Counted from the first letter of the stretch, positions 24,931 through 34,475 are shown. The stretch: DNA of 64,000 nucleotides from Massilia sp. CFBP 13721 (GCF_014842025.1 NZ_JACYUY010000003.1:212051-276050); one strand, 5' to 3'. The notes: generated by a model from the sequence alone, not told the origin. Translations and numbers: made by a program.

Positions 24931-25114
24931 TAACCCATATAACCGCTTTGTGCCAGATGCGGTGCTGGCGCCGATCAAGGACCGGCAGCGTGGCTAACGC
25001 AGCAACAGACGCACGCAGCGCACAAGCTTGTTTCGCAAAATCGGCCGAAACCCCCTAAAATAGGTTGATCTACGGAACCATTCACCTCTGATTTTCCCTA
25101 TCTGGAAGCCTGCA

Positions 25115-25978
25115 TTGGAAACTTTACTCTTCGCCGCCCCGGGCTTGCTCGGTCCAACCCTGGTCGCCGGCCTGCTCGGTCTGCTCATCGGCAGTTTCCT
25201 GAACGTGGTCATCCACCGCATCCCGAAGATGATGCAGCGCGAATCCGACAATTACGTGGCCCACGAAAGCGGCAAGGAACTGCCGCACACCGATCGCTAC
25301 AACCTGATGGTGCCGCGTTCCGCCTGTCCCCATTGCGGGCACCAGATCACGGCGCTGGAAAACATCCCCGTGATCAGCTGGCTTGCGCTGCGCGGCAAGT
25401 GCCGCAAGTGCAAGGCGCCGATCTCGGCGCGCTACCCTGCGGTCGAGCTGCTGACCGGCGTGCTGTCGGCCGCCCTGGTCTGGAAGTTCGGCAGCGGCGC
25501 GGCCGGCATGGCGACCCTGCTGTTTGCCTGGCTGCTGATCGCGATGACCTTCATCGACGTCGACACCCAGCTGCTGCCCGACGACCTGACCTTCCCGTTG
25601 CTGTGGGCGGGTTTGTTGATCAACCTGAACGGTACCTTCGTGCCGCTGCATGACGCCGTCATCGGCGCGGTGGCCGGCTACCTGGTGCTGTGGGCGGTCT
25701 ACTGGCTGTTCAAGCTCGCCACCGGCAAGGAAGGCATGGGCTACGGTGACTTCAAGCTGCTGGCGGCGCTGGGCGCCTGGCTCGGCTGGGCGATGCTGCC
25801 GACGATTATCTTGCTGTCCTCGGTCGTGGGCGCGTTAGTGGGCATCAGCCTGATCGTGTTCGCCAAGCGCGGGCGCGACAAGCCGATTCCGTTCGGTCCC
25901 TACCTCGCCGCCGCCGGCATGATCGCCCTGTTCTACGGCGACCAGCTCGGCGGCATCTTCCAGGGCGTGTTCTCTTAA
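25115..25978 (+). CDS. pilD: Prepilin peptidase/N-methyltransferase PilD
   Basis: A 287-aa polytopic inner-membrane aspartic protease that cuts prepilin leaders and methylates the new N-terminus. The cytoplasmic zinc loop has Cys71, Cys74, Cys96 and Cys99. The two catalytic Asp are in [14 protein letters not shown] (about 148-150) and GMGYGDFK (Asp212). Eight hydrophobic segments are visible. The start is TTG at 25115; the first TM begins within ten residues and no ATG is available before the conserved [12 protein letters not shown]. The gene normally follows pilC directly, but here a 7-kb block intervenes. coaE starts 4 nt after the stop. Confidence 0.94.
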   Translation: METLLFAAPGLLGPTLVAGLLGLLIGSFLNVVIHRIPKMMQRESDNYVAHESGKELPHTDRYNLMVPRSACPHCGHQITALENIPVISWLALRGKCRKCKAPISARYPAVELLTGVLSAALVWKFGSGAAGMATLLFAWLLIAMTFIDVDTQLLPDDLTFPLLWAGLLINLNGTFVPLHDAVIGAVAGYLVLWAVYWLFKLATGKEGMGYGDFKLLAALGAWLGWAMLPTIILLSSVVGALVGISLIVFAKRGRDKPIPFGPYLAAAGMIALFYGDQLGGIFQGVFS

Positions 25979-25982
25979 GTCC

Positions 25983-26630
25983 ATGGAACAGCGCCAGCCA
26001 CCTGCATTCTCCGTCGGCCTGACCGGCGGTATCGGCTGCGGCAAGACGACTGTCGCCGACATGTTCGGCGCGCTCGGCGCCTCGCTGGTCGATACCGACG
26101 CCATCGCCCACGCCCTCACCGCGCCCCACGGCGCCGCCATGCCGGCCATCCTCGCCGAATTCGGCGCCGGCTTCGCCACGCCGGACGGCGCCATGGACCG
26201 CGCGCGGATGCGCGAACTTGTCTTCACCGATCCCGGCGCCCGCGCGCGCCTGGAAGCGATCCTGCATCCGCGCATCCGCGAAGCGACCGCCGCCGCGGCG
26301 GCACTCGCCAGCGGCCCCTACGTGATTTTCGTAGTGCCGCTGCTGATCGAATCGGGCACCTGGCGCGAGCGTGTGACGCGCGTACTTGCGATTGATTGCA
26401 AAGAAGAGACGCAGGTTGCCCGTGTCATGGCCCGGAATAACCTGTCCGAAGCGCAGGTGCGCGCCATCATGGCCGCCCAGGTCACGCGTGCACAGCGCCT
26501 GGCCGCGGCCGACGACGTGGTCGTCAACGACGACGGCCTGGATGCCTTGCGGCCCCAGGTCGAGCGCCTGCATGCGTTTTATCTGGCGGAAAGCGCGCGC
26601 CTGGCCGCTGCTACAATGCAGGGTTTGTAA
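25983..26630 (+). CDS. coaE: Dephospho-CoA kinase
   Basis: 215-aa P-loop kinase that performs the last step of coenzyme A synthesis, phosphorylating the 3'-hydroxyl of dephospho-CoA. The P-loop is GGIGCGKT (15-22), followed by LVDTDAIAH (Asp pair for substrate and magnesium) and LHPRIRE. The C-terminal VVNDDGL segment is typical. It is tightly linked to pilD (4-nt gap) and zapD, an order conserved in many beta- and gamma-proteobacteria. Confidence 0.95.
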   Translation: MEQRQPPAFSVGLTGGIGCGKTTVADMFGALGASLVDTDAIAHALTAPHGAAMPAILAEFGAGFATPDGAMDRARMRELVFTDPGARARLEAILHPRIREATAAAAALASGPYVIFVVPLLIESGTWRERVTRVLAIDCKEETQVARVMARNNLSEAQVRAIMAAQVTRAQRLAAADDVVVNDDGLDALRPQVERLHAFYLAESARLAAATMQGL

Positions 26631-26694
26631 TTTTGCTCCGCATGGTTCAGAATCACGGAGTTGCTCGCCAGCCCACATTCAGGGGAATGTCACT

Positions 26695-27450
26695 TTGATC
26701 GTCTACGAATATCCTTTCAACGAGCGCATTCGCACGTTGTTGCGGCTGGAGGACCTGTACGAGAAATTCAAGTTCTTTGTACGTCAGGAGCATCCGATGC
26801 AGCACCATGTGGCGCTCTCGACGATCTTCGACATGCTGGAAGTGGCCGGCCGCGCCGACTTGAAATCCGACCTGCTGCAGGAACTCGAGCGCCAGAAGCA
26901 AAGCCTGCTCGCCTACCGCAGCAACCCGAACGTAGCGCCGGAAGCGCTCGACGCCATCCTCGCCGAACTCGACCAGGTCAGCAGCGCCCTCGTGGCGAGC
27001 CAGGGCAAGACCGGCCAGAACGTGCGCGACAACGAGTGGCTGATGAGCATTCGCGGCCGCACCATCATTCCCGGCGGCGCCTGCGAATTCGACCTGCCCT
27101 CGTACTACGCCTGGCAGAAACGCCCATATGACCAGCGCCATGCCGACATCATGGGCTGGTTCGGCCCCTTGATGCCACTGTGCGATGCGCTCGCCCTGGT
27201 GCTGCGCCTGCTGCGCGATTCCGGCCGCCCAACCAAGATGATCGCCGCCGCCGGCAGCTACCAGCAAATGCTGCAGGGGAAGGTGTATCACATGCTGCGC
27301 CTCGGCCTGGACGAATCGCTTGGCGCGATTCCCGAAATCTCGGCCAACAAGTATATGCTGTGGGTACGCTTCACCACCCAGGGCGGCGACCTGAAACCGA
27401 AGTCGCTGGAAGAAGATGTACCATTCGAGCTCACGCTCTGTAATTTTTGA
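26695..27450 (+). CDS. zapD: Cell division protein ZapD
   Basis: 251-aa cytosolic protein (formerly YacF/DUF1342) that bundles FtsZ filaments at the division site. The TTG at 26695 was chosen as start because the family begins [20 protein letters not shown] and AGGGGA lies 9 nt upstream. Further family motifs: [36 protein letters not shown] and [16 protein letters not shown] near the end. It sits in the coaE-zapD-yacG order seen throughout Burkholderiales. An in-frame upstream extension overlaps coaE and is not conserved. Confidence 0.95.
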   Translation: MIVYEYPFNERIRTLLRLEDLYEKFKFFVRQEHPMQHHVALSTIFDMLEVAGRADLKSDLLQELERQKQSLLAYRSNPNVAPEALDAILAELDQVSSALVASQGKTGQNVRDNEWLMSIRGRTIIPGGACEFDLPSYYAWQKRPYDQRHADIMGWFGPLMPLCDALALVLRLLRDSGRPTKMIAAAGSYQQMLQGKVYHMLRLGLDESLGAIPEISANKYMLWVRFTTQGGDLKPKSLEEDVPFELTLCNF

Positions 27451-27468
27451 AGCCTGACACGTACCGCC

Positions 27469-27657
27469 ATGACCGTTGTAGCCTGCCCCACCTGCGCCAG
27501 GAAAGTCGAATGGACGCCTGAAAACAAGTACCGTCCATTCTGCTCCGAGCGCTGCAAACAGATCGACCTCGGCGCCTGGGCCGAAGAGAAATACACCATT
27601 CCCGCCGCTGCGCCGAACGAGCCGCAGCACGACCCGCTGGACGACGACAAGCACTGA
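27469..27657 (+). CDS. yacG: DNA gyrase inhibitor / zinc protein YacG
   Basis: 62-aa zinc protein; in E. coli YacG binds GyrB and blocks DNA binding. The four zinc ligands are Cys6, Cys9, Cys25 and Cys29 (CPTC then FCSERC), followed by the conserved [12 protein letters not shown]. The acidic C-terminal tail is normal. It follows zapD by 18 nt and is last in the conserved coaE-zapD-yacG group. Confidence 0.95.
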   Translation: MTVVACPTCARKVEWTPENKYRPFCSERCKQIDLGAWAEEKYTIPAAAPNEPQHDPLDDDKH

Positions 27658-27659
27658 TC

Positions 27660-28070
27660 TTGAAGCGGCCATCCGGATTCCTCGTCCGTATGGCCCTGGC
27701 CGCGATCCGCGGCTACCAGCGCCACCTCTCCCCGCATAAAGGTTTCAGCTGCGCCTATCGCCGTGCGACCGGGCGCGACGGGTGTTCGGGGTACGGGGTG
27801 CGGGTGATCGGGCGCTTCGGATTAATGGCCGGCCTGGCGCTGTTGCGGCGCCGGCTGCGGCTGTGCGGACAGACCCATCGCCGGCGTCCGGTCGTACCCA
27901 ATCCGATCCTGTACTACCAGCGCGGCGACTGCGACGTGCCTTGTGACGCCGATTGCCTGGACTGCGCCGGCGACTGCAGCTGCAACCCGCTGGAGCGGTA
28001 CCTGGACGAGAAATGGCGTAACGCAAAGTACCGCTGGCGGCGCTGGCGCGAACGGCGCCGGGAACGGTAG
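27660..28070 (+). CDS. YidD-family protein with a Cys-rich tail
   Basis: 136 aa, of which residues 8-65 resemble YidD, the small membrane-associated factor that aids YidC-dependent insertion: AAIRGYQRHLSPHKGFSCAYR, then GRDGCSGYGVRVIGRFGLMAGLALLRRRL. The rest differs from canonical YidD (70-85 aa): a segment with CDVPCDADCLDCAGDCSC contains six Cys and could bind metal, and the protein ends in a strongly basic Arg-rich helix. It starts at TTG 27660, two bases after yacG; an ATG at 27690 is an alternative. Canonical yidD lies between rnpA and yidC, so this is probably a paralogue. The stop codon lies 6 nt before a REP pair. Confidence 0.75.
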   Translation: MKRPSGFLVRMALAAIRGYQRHLSPHKGFSCAYRRATGRDGCSGYGVRVIGRFGLMAGLALLRRRLRLCGQTHRRRPVVPNPILYYQRGDCDVPCDADCLDCAGDCSCNPLERYLDEKWRNAKYRWRRWRERRRER

Positions 28071-28076
28071 CGCTCC

Positions 28077-28187
28077 GTAGGGTGGGCTGTGCCCACGCGG
28101 TACGGCGGTTGATTATCGATTCGGCATCCCGGTGACACGTTTCGATGATCACGCGTGGTATCGCGTGGGCACCAGTGCCCACCCTAC
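28077..28187. repeat. REP pair between yidD-like gene and dadA
   Basis: Outer ends GTAGGGTGGG and CCCACCCTAC, inner sides CCCACGCG and CGCGTGGGC, 111 bp in total. It lies between two convergent genes, 6 nt after one stop codon and 6 nt after the other. Confidence 0.85.
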
Positions 28188-28193
28188 AACGAC

Positions 28194-29495
28194 TTACGCG
28201 GTAACGCTGATCCCGCCCGGCACCAGCACCGGCTTGTTGCGGCGGCCGTAGCGGTCCATGAACAGCCCTTCCAGGCCGATCTGCGGCTGGCGGCCCGAGA
28301 CCATGTCGGCCAGCACGCGGCCCGAGCCGCAAGCCATGGTCCAGCCGAGCGTGCCGTGGCCGGTATTCAGGAACAGGTTGCCATACGGGGTCGGGCCGAT
28401 GACGGGCGTGCCGTCCGGCGTCATCGGACGCAGGCCGCACCAGAACTCGGCCTTGGAGACGTCGCCGCCCTGCGGGAACAGGTCGGTCACCGAGTGCTCG
28501 AGCGTGTCGCGGCGCGCCTGGTGCAGGGTCAGGTCGAAGCCGGCCAGTTCGGCCGTGCCGCCGACGCGGATGCGGTCGCCCAGGCGCGTGATCGCCACCT
28601 TGTAGGTTTCGTCCATGATGGTCGATTCCGGCGCGCCGGCGGCGTTCGTGATCGGCACCGTGATCGAATAGCCCTTCACCGGATACACCGGGATGTGGAT
28701 GCCGATCTGTTTCAGCACGAAGGGCGAATAGCTGCCCAGCGCCAGCACGAAGGAATCGGCCTTCAGTTCGCCCTGCGAGGTGACCACGCCGGTCACCTTG
28801 TCGCCCTCGACCGAGAGACGCTTGATCTCGACGCCGTGGCGGAATTTCACGCCCAGTTCCTTGGCCATCTCGGCCAGCTTCTGGGTGAACTTGAAGCAGT
28901 CGCCGGTTTCGTCGTTCGGCAGCAGCAGGCCGCCGACGAACTTGCCGCGCACATTCTTCAGCGCCGGCTCGTAGGCTTCGCAGCCGGCCGGATCGAGCAC
29001 TTTATAGGGCACGCCATACTGCTGCAGCACGGCGATGTCGGTGGCGGCGCCATCGAGCTGCTTCTGGGTGCGGAACAGCTGCAGGGTGCCCTGGGTGCGT
29101 TCGTCGTAGGCGATGCCGGTGTCGGCGCGCAGCTGCACCATCACGTCGCGGCTGTACTCGGCCAGGCGCACCATGCGGCCCTTGTTGATGGCGTAGCTCT
29201 TGTGATTGCAGTTGGCCAGCATCGACAGCATCCAGCGCCACTGGTTGGGGTCGAGCTTGGGACGCACCACCAGCGGGCTGTGCTGCATCATCAGCCACTT
29301 GACGGCCTTGGCCGGCACGCCGGGACCGGCCCATGGGGACGCGTAGCCGGGCGAGATTTCGCCGGCATTGCCATAACTGGTTTCCATGCCGGCAGCCGGC
29401 TGGCGGTCGATGACCGTGACGTCGTGCCCCGACTGGGCCAGGTAATACGCCGTGGTGGTGCCGATGACACCACTACCCAAGACGATGATTTTCAC
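28194..29495 (-). CDS. dadA: D-amino acid dehydrogenase, small subunit
   Basis: 433-aa FAD enzyme that oxidatively deaminates D-amino acids, mainly D-alanine, and passes electrons to the respiratory chain at the inner membrane. The dinucleotide-binding motif is [16 protein letters not shown] at residues 5-20. Other DadA markers are [39 protein letters not shown] and [16 protein letters not shown]. Length is normal. Codons are as in neighbours. It is upstream of the NUDIX gene on the DNA but reads in the same leftward direction, 33 nt after it, so the two may be co-transcribed. No alr/dadX gene is near. Confidence 0.93.
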   Translation of the reverse strand: MKIIVLGSGVIGTTTAYYLAQSGHDVTVIDRQPAAGMETSYGNAGEISPGYASPWAGPGVPAKAVKWLMMQHSPLVVRPKLDPNQWRWMLSMLANCNHKSYAINKGRMVRLAEYSRDVMVQLRADTGIAYDERTQGTLQLFRTQKQLDGAATDIAVLQQYGVPYKVLDPAGCEAYEPALKNVRGKFVGGLLLPNDETGDCFKFTQKLAEMAKELGVKFRHGVEIKRLSVEGDKVTGVVTSQGELKADSFVLALGSYSPFVLKQIGIHIPVYPVKGYSITVPITNAAGAPESTIMDETYKVAITRLGDRIRVGGTAELAGFDLTLHQARRDTLEHSVTDLFPQGGDVSKAEFWCGLRPMTPDGTPVIGPTPYGNLFLNTGHGTLGWTMACGSGRVLADMVSGRQPQIGLEGLFMDRYGRRNKPVLVPGGISVTA

Positions 29496-29528
29496 AAGGA
29501 TCCTTCAACAGATTGGTTGACTGCTTTT

Positions 29529-29939
29529 TTACCCGGCATAACGCAGCTGATCGAGCCACGCCAGCAGGGGGATGGTAGCGGGCAGCAGCGGGGTAAGGCC
29601 GACTGTCCCTTGCCACGCAAAGGCCTGGCCTTCCAGGCTTTGCGGTTCGCCGCGCCAGTCGCGGCTGATATAAAAATGGAGCCGCACATGGGCGTGCTCG
29701 TAGACGTGTTCGACACAGCACCATTGCGCGGCGCTGACGATGTGCACGCCCAGTTCCTCGACGAATTCGCGCTGCAGGGCGGTGAAGATGTCTTCGTCCC
29801 GCTCGACTTTACCGCCCGGGAATTCCCAGTAGCCTGCATAGGGTTTGCCCGCCGGGCGCTGGCCGAGCAGCACGTCGCCGTTCGGGCGCATCAGGATGCC
29901 GACCGCCACATCGATCGGCCGGGTTGTCGCTTGCTGCAT
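29529..29939 (-). CDS. NUDIX hydrolase, MutT type
   Basis: 136-aa NUDIX pyrophosphatase, probably sanitising 8-oxo-dGTP. The complete NUDIX box lies at residues 43-64 (Gly43, Glu49, Arg57-Glu58, Glu61-Glu62, Gly64). The N-terminus VAVGILMRPNGDVLLGQRP and the segment YAGYWEFPGGK are typical of MutT. It belongs to the conserved Burkholderiales neighbourhood argJ / AAA ATPase / NUDIX / yacG. There is no fused thiamine-phosphate synthase domain, which some relatives carry. Confidence 0.9.
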   Translation of the reverse strand: MQQATTRPIDVAVGILMRPNGDVLLGQRPAGKPYAGYWEFPGGKVERDEDIFTALQREFVEELGVHIVSAAQWCCVEHVYEHAHVRLHFYISRDWRGEPQSLEGQAFAWQGTVGLTPLLPATIPLLAWLDQLRYAG

Positions 29940-30069
29940 CGGTGGTCCGTTCGGAAAAGCCGATATTGTACGCCAGCCTGATGCTTAAAGCGTTGGCAGT
30001 GTTGCAGGGAGTGGTACAAAAATGCGGGGTGGGATAACCGGCGGGAATGGGGTGTGGTATTTGGTGTTC

Positions 30070-30183
30070 GTAGGGTGGACTCCGTCCACGCGGTGATACG
30101 TGCCAGCGAGATCATCGAGCACGATAACGGAGCCGTTGCGTATCACGCGTGGACGGAGCGGTTCGCCGCCCGGTCCACCCTAC
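30070..30183. repeat. REP pair between the NUDIX and ATPase genes
   Basis: GTAGGGTGGAC (from 30070) and a right end closing with GTCCACCCTAC (to 30183); the inner sides are CCACGCGGTGATACG and CGTATCACGCGTGG, which pair for 14 bp. It occupies most of a 324-base gap; the rest shows no gene. Confidence 0.85.
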
Positions 30184-30263
30184 GTTCGTTGCGAATCGGA
30201 TTCCGTGGCGAGGACATACGATGGGGGTTACCGCGGGGCCGCCGAGGCCAACGCGGTAACACG

Positions 30264-31151
30264 TTACAGCGGATCTGGCTCCGTGGCGAGCTTGCCGGCG
30301 TAGTCTTTCGCGAATTGCCAGGCCACGCGGCCGGAGCGCGAGCCGCGGCCCAGGGCCCATTGCAACGCCTCGCCGCGGGCGGATTCGATCTGCCCCGGCG
30401 TGCAGCCGAAACTTGTCAACCAGTGCGCGACGATCTCCAGGTAGTCGTCCTGCCGGAACGGATAGAACGACAACCACACCCCGAACCGCTCCGACAGCGA
30501 AATTTTCTCTTCGACCGCCTCGCCCGGATGCAGTTCGCCATCGTCGCCGTGTTTATATCCCGTGTTGTCCGCCATCTTTTCCGGCATCAGGTGGCGCCGG
30601 TTCGAGGTGGCGTAGATCAGGACGTTGTCCGACTGCGTCGCCACGCTGCCGTCGAGTGCTACCTTCAGCGCCTTGTAGCCGGCCTCCCCTTCTTCGAACG
30701 AGAGGTCGTCGCAAAAGATCACGAAGCGCTCGGGGCGCGCCGCCACCAGGTCGACGATGTCCGGTAAATCGGCCAGGTCGGCCTTGTCGACCTCGATCAG
30801 GCGCAGGCCCTGGTCGGCGAAACCGTTCAGGCAGGCTTTGATGAGGGATGATTTGCCGGTACCGCGCGCGCCCGTCAGCAGGACGTTGTTGGCCGGCCGG
30901 CGCGCCACGAACTGGCGCGTGTTCTGTTCGATCTGGCGCTTTTGCGCATCGACGTGCTGCAGGTCCTCGAAGCGGATCGTGGAGGCGTGCAGCACCGGCT
31001 GCAGGTAACAGCCGCCGCCACCCGCGCGGCGGCGCCAGCGAAAGGCGAACGCACGCCGGAAATCCGGCTCGCGCGGCGCCGGCGGCAGGATCGCCTCGAC
31101 CCGCGCCAATAACCCTTCGGCGCGGTGCAGGAACTGTTCAAGCGGCGTCAT
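30264..31151 (-). CDS. AAA ATPase of the DUF815 family
   Basis: 295-aa predicted ATPase. Walker A is GARGTGKS at 94-101, Walker B VIFCDDLSF at 144-152, and a sensor-like IYATSNRRHLMPE follows. The tail (GVWLSFYPFRQDDYLEIV and GRGSRSGRVAWQFAKDY) matches DUF815, conserved next to argJ and mutT in beta-proteobacteria but of unknown function. The ATG at 31151 was chosen because the protein then starts like relatives (MTPLEQFLHRAEGLL) and lies 10 nt after the argJ stop; the 28 extra upstream codons overlap argJ. Confidence 0.9.
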   Translation of the reverse strand: MTPLEQFLHRAEGLLARVEAILPPAPREPDFRRAFAFRWRRRAGGGGCYLQPVLHASTIRFEDLQHVDAQKRQIEQNTRQFVARRPANNVLLTGARGTGKSSLIKACLNGFADQGLRLIEVDKADLADLPDIVDLVAARPERFVIFCDDLSFEEGEAGYKALKVALDGSVATQSDNVLIYATSNRRHLMPEKMADNTGYKHGDDGELHPGEAVEEKISLSERFGVWLSFYPFRQDDYLEIVAHWLTSFGCTPGQIESARGEALQWALGRGSRSGRVAWQFAKDYAGKLATEPDPL

Positions 31152-31161
31152 GCGGCCCTGC

Positions 31162-32400
31162 TTACGAACGGTAGTCGGCGTTGATGCTGACGTAGTCGTG
31201 CGACAGGTCGCAGGTCCAGACGGTGGCGCTGGCATCGCCGCGACCGAGCGTGACGCGCACCAGGATCTCGGCCTGCTTCATCACGCGCTGGCCGTCCGCT
31301 TCCTGGTAATCCGGATTGCGCCCGCCCGCTTTCGCCACCCAGACGTCGTCCAGGTACAGGTCGAGCTTGGTCACGTCGAGGTCGTCGACGCCGGCGTAAC
31401 CGACGGCGGCCAGGATGCGGCCCAGGTTCGGGTCCGAGGCGAAGAAGGCGGTTTTCACCAGCGGCGAGTGGGCGATCGCGTAGGCGATCTTGCGGCACTC
31501 TTCCAGCGAGCGGCCTTCTTCGACGGTGATGGTGATGAACTTGGTCGCGCCTTCGCCATCGCGGATGATCTGCTGCGCCAGGTTGCGCGAAATATCGGTG
31601 ACGGCTTCCTTCAAGGCTTCATAGTCGGGGCCCGACGCCTCGTTGACGACCAGGCTGCCGGCGCCGGTGGCGATCAGCATGAAGGAATCGTTGGTCGAGG
31701 TGTCGCCGTCGATGGTGATGCTGTTGAAGGAGCGGTCGGCTGCGTATTTGACCAATTCGTCCAGCACCGGCTGCGCCACTTTCGCATCGAAGGCCAGGTA
31801 GCCGAGCATGGTCGCCATGTTCGGTTTGATCATGCCGGCGCCCTTGCTGATGCCGGTCATGGTGACGGTATGGCCGCCGATGGTGACGGTACGCGAGGCC
31901 GCCTTCGGCTGGGTGTCGGTGGTCATGATCGCCTCGGCGGCGTTGAACCAGTTGTCCGCGGTGAGGTTCTCGATCGCGGCCGGCAGGCCGGCGACGATTT
32001 TTGCGACAGGCAGCGGTTCGAGGATCACGCCGGTCGAGAATGGCAGCACCTGCTGGGCGTCGCAGCCGAGCAGTGTCGCCACTTCGGCGCAGGTGGCCTG
32101 GGCATTGGCCAGCCCCGCTTCGCCGGTGCCGGCGTTGGCGTTGCCGGTATTGACCACCAGCGCGCGGATCGGCTTGCCGCCGTTGGCGACCGCCGCCAGG
32201 TTCGCCTTGCTGACCTGCACCGGCGCCGCGCAGAAGCGGTTCAGGGTGAACACGCCGGCGACGGTCGCGCCATCGGCCAGGCGCATCACTAGGACGTCCT
32301 TGCGGTTGGGCTTCTTGATGCCGGCTTGGGCAAAACCGATGTCGATGCCGGCAACCGGTTTCAGGTCGGCGGCGACAGGCAGGGGGGAATTCACGGCCAT
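31162..32400 (-). CDS. argJ: Bifunctional ornithine acetyltransferase / N-acetylglutamate synthase
   Basis: 412-aa enzyme that transfers the acetyl group from N-acetylornithine to glutamate in the cyclic arginine pathway. It is an N-terminal-nucleophile protein that cuts itself before Thr197 ([10 protein letters not shown]), seen here intact. Other motifs: [17 protein letters not shown] and [16 protein letters not shown]. The ATG at 32400 (MAVNSPLP) was chosen because GAGACC precedes it and the 49 codons upstream are not conserved. Reads into the DUF815 gene. Confidence 0.95.
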   Translation of the reverse strand: MAVNSPLPVAADLKPVAGIDIGFAQAGIKKPNRKDVLVMRLADGATVAGVFTLNRFCAAPVQVSKANLAAVANGGKPIRALVVNTGNANAGTGEAGLANAQATCAEVATLLGCDAQQVLPFSTGVILEPLPVAKIVAGLPAAIENLTADNWFNAAEAIMTTDTQPKAASRTVTIGGHTVTMTGISKGAGMIKPNMATMLGYLAFDAKVAQPVLDELVKYAADRSFNSITIDGDTSTNDSFMLIATGAGSLVVNEASGPDYEALKEAVTDISRNLAQQIIRDGEGATKFITITVEEGRSLEECRKIAYAIAHSPLVKTAFFASDPNLGRILAAVGYAGVDDLDVTKLDLYLDDVWVAKAGGRNPDYQEADGQRVMKQAEILVRVTLGRGDASATVWTCDLSHDYVSINADYRS

Positions 32401-32707
32401 GGTGGTCTCATTGGAAAGATTTCGAATCCGATATTGTACTGCGCGCGCCGTAAGGGAGCGCGCGGCGCTGCGAAGGAGCGCTTGTTCCATTTCTTGAAGG
32501 CATTCAGTCCCTTCCCTGCTCCCATCCGCGTAACGGCTGGAATGCATATTTTGTCAACTGTGTACTCCATGAGTTAACAAAATACATCAGAGCAATCGTG
32601 TGCGAGAGCAACATACCTATACTCGATCAAGCCCGGTGCAATTCCTGTTATTGCCGGGCACGCGCCCTTTTTACCAGGGCTCATATAACCAGAATCAGGA
32701 GACGGAA
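32401..32707. other. Intergenic control region between argJ and the transglycosylase-like gene
   Basis: 307 bases between divergent genes. Besides an imperfect inverted repeat (listed separately) it contains GGGC-ACGC-GCCC followed by TTTTT (32656-32672), a short stem that could attenuate rightward transcription. No gene is seen. Confidence 0.45.
32547..32584. promoter_or_regulatory. 13-bp inverted repeat, candidate operator
   Basis: TATTTTGTCAACT (32547-32559) and AGTTAACAAAATA (32572-32584) are inverted copies with one mismatch, separated by 12 bp, in an AT-rich part of the argJ / murein-hydrolase intergenic region. Spacing suits a dimeric regulator. Confidence 0.45.
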
Positions 32708-33442
32708 ATGAAGTTCACCACCAAGGCAGCGCTGCTGGCTGCATTGTGCGCAGGCCTCGCCGCTGCGCCCGCCGCATTTGCCGATGGCCCGGCGCGCCAG
32801 CTGACGGCGTCCGCCAAGCTGTACAAGCACTACTTCCAGGAAGCGGCGAAGGAATTCGACGTGCCGGTCGAACTGCTCGAATCGATCGCCTACGCCGAAA
32901 CCCGCTGGACCTCGCACGTACCAAAAGGCCGGCTGAAAAGGAATGGCGAGCCGGAAGTCGAGATCGACCCCGATCCGCACCACGGCATGCCGCCCAGCTA
33001 CGGCATCATGGGCCTGCGCAACGACACCTATTTCGGCACCTCGCTGACCCAGGGCGCGGCCCTGATCCGCGTCTCGCCCGACGTCGTCATGACTGACGTG
33101 CGCAGCAACATCCGCGCGGCCGCTGCGCTGCTGTCCCAGCACGGCGCGCGCAAGACGAAGAACTTCCCGCTCGAGGACTGGGAAGGCGCGGTGGCGCGCT
33201 ACAGCGGCATCCCGCAGCCCGAGATCGCCCAGATCTACACCTATGAAATCCTGACTGCGATCCGCCAGGGCCGCGAAGGCGCCGGCTTCAAGGTCAACCA
33301 GCGCCACGTGGAGATGGAAAAAGTCTACGGCAAGGACAAACTCAGAAAACTGTCCGCGCGCCGCATCACGGTCGAAACCGGCGTCCCGGATCCGAAGATT
33401 TCGGTACCGGACTTTGTCGACGCGCCCGCCAAGAACAAATAA
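32708..33442 (+). CDS. Exported lytic-transglycosylase-like protein
   Basis: 244 aa with a signal peptide at 1-25 (AFA before the cut). The mature part has the lysozyme-like SLT fold start: FDVPVELLESIAYAETRW, with Glu64 in the position of the catalytic acid, then PPSYGIMGLRND (the GLMQ-like motif) and AAAALLSQHGARKT followed by WEGAVARYSG. These are hallmarks of the transglycosylase family that cuts the glycan of murein. AGGAGA lies 7 nt before the ATG. The amidase gene follows after 10 nt with its own strong site, so both are made together and exported. The overall similarity is moderate. Confidence 0.78.
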   Translation: MKFTTKAALLAALCAGLAAAPAAFADGPARQLTASAKLYKHYFQEAAKEFDVPVELLESIAYAETRWTSHVPKGRLKRNGEPEVEIDPDPHHGMPPSYGIMGLRNDTYFGTSLTQGAALIRVSPDVVMTDVRSNIRAAAALLSQHGARKTKNFPLEDWEGAVARYSGIPQPEIAQIYTYEILTAIRQGREGAGFKVNQRHVEMEKVYGKDKLRKLSARRITVETGVPDPKISVPDFVDAPAKNK

Positions 33443-33452
33443 GGAGACATCC

Positions 33453-34475
33453 ATGAAGAAGAACATGCATGGCCTGCTGGCAGGCTTGATCGTGGGCGTC
33501 CTCGGCCTGCAAGCGCTGCCAGCCGCCGCCTCGCCCGACTATCCGCCCGCGATCTGGAACCCGGCTGCCAGCTGCAATTATTCGGCGCGCACGGCGGCGA
33601 TCAGCCACGTGACCGTCCACACCACGCAAGGCTCGTACGCGGGATCGATCTCCTGGTTCCAGAACTGCCAGGCCGGCGTCAGCGCCCACTACGTGGTGCG
33701 CTCCTCGGACGGGCAAGTGACGCAGATGGTGCGCGAGACCGACAAGGCCTGGCACGTCGGCAACTCGAACGGCTACACGATCGGCATCGAGCACGAAGGC
33801 TACATCAACGCCCCCGCCACCTGGTACACCAGCGCCATGTACAACGCCTCGGCGGCGCTGACGCGCGACATCCTTGCGTCGCGCGGGCTGTCGCAAAAGG
33901 TCTTTGATGGCAGCGGCGGCTGGAACGCGGTGCCGTCCGATTCGGTCTACAACGTCAAGGGCCACGTCAACTTCGCCAGCCAGAGCCATACCGACCCCGG
34001 TTCGGGCTGGGACTGGCCGCGCTACAAGGCGCTGGTGGCCGGCGGCACCGGCGGCGGTGGCGGCAGCGATGCAGGACTCACCTGGCCGCTGGTCCAGTAC
34101 GGCGCCACCGGCGAACGCGTGCGCACCATCCAGTACCTGCTGCAGCAATGGGGCTATTCGCTCACCGTGAACGGCAGCTTCGACACCGCCACCCAGAACG
34201 CCGTGAAAAACTTCCAGACTTCGCAAGGCCTGGGCGCGGACGGCGCCGTCGGCAACGCCACCTGGCCGGCGCTGACGGTCGTCACCCAGCAGGGCGACTC
34301 GGGCGCCAAGGTGCGTGCCGTGCAGAGCCAGCTGAACGAGAGTGGCTATGGCTTGACGGTGGATGGCATTTTTGGGGCCGGCACGAATACGGCGGTGCGC
34401 AGCTTCCAGTCGTCGAAGGGTCTCGGTGTCGACGGTATCGTCGGTGACAACACCTGGAGCAAAATGGCCTGGTGA
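33453..34475 (+). CDS. Exported N-acetylmuramoyl-L-alanine amidase with two peptidoglycan-binding domains
   Basis: 340 aa. Signal peptide 1-26. Amidase_2 domain at about 40-195: zinc ligands expected at His56 (VTVHTTQG), His171 (KGHVNF) and Asp181 (HTDPG), with IGIEHEGY at 111-117. A Gly-rich linker (about 205-215) leads to two PG_binding_1 repeats (about 216-275 and 280-338), each with the GERVRTIQYLLQQWGY or GAKVRAVQSQLNESGY pattern. It would cut the amide bond between muramic acid and the stem peptide. AAGGAGA lies 8 nt before the ATG. Placed after the transglycosylase-like gene, it forms a two-enzyme murein hydrolase set. Confidence 0.9.
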   Translation: MKKNMHGLLAGLIVGVLGLQALPAAASPDYPPAIWNPAASCNYSARTAAISHVTVHTTQGSYAGSISWFQNCQAGVSAHYVVRSSDGQVTQMVRETDKAWHVGNSNGYTIGIEHEGYINAPATWYTSAMYNASAALTRDILASRGLSQKVFDGSGGWNAVPSDSVYNVKGHVNFASQSHTDPGSGWDWPRYKALVAGGTGGGGGSDAGLTWPLVQYGATGERVRTIQYLLQQWGYSLTVNGSFDTATQNAVKNFQTSQGLGADGAVGNATWPALTVVTQQGDSGAKVRAVQSQLNESGYGLTVDGIFGAGTNTAVRSFQSSKGLGVDGIVGDNTWSKMAW

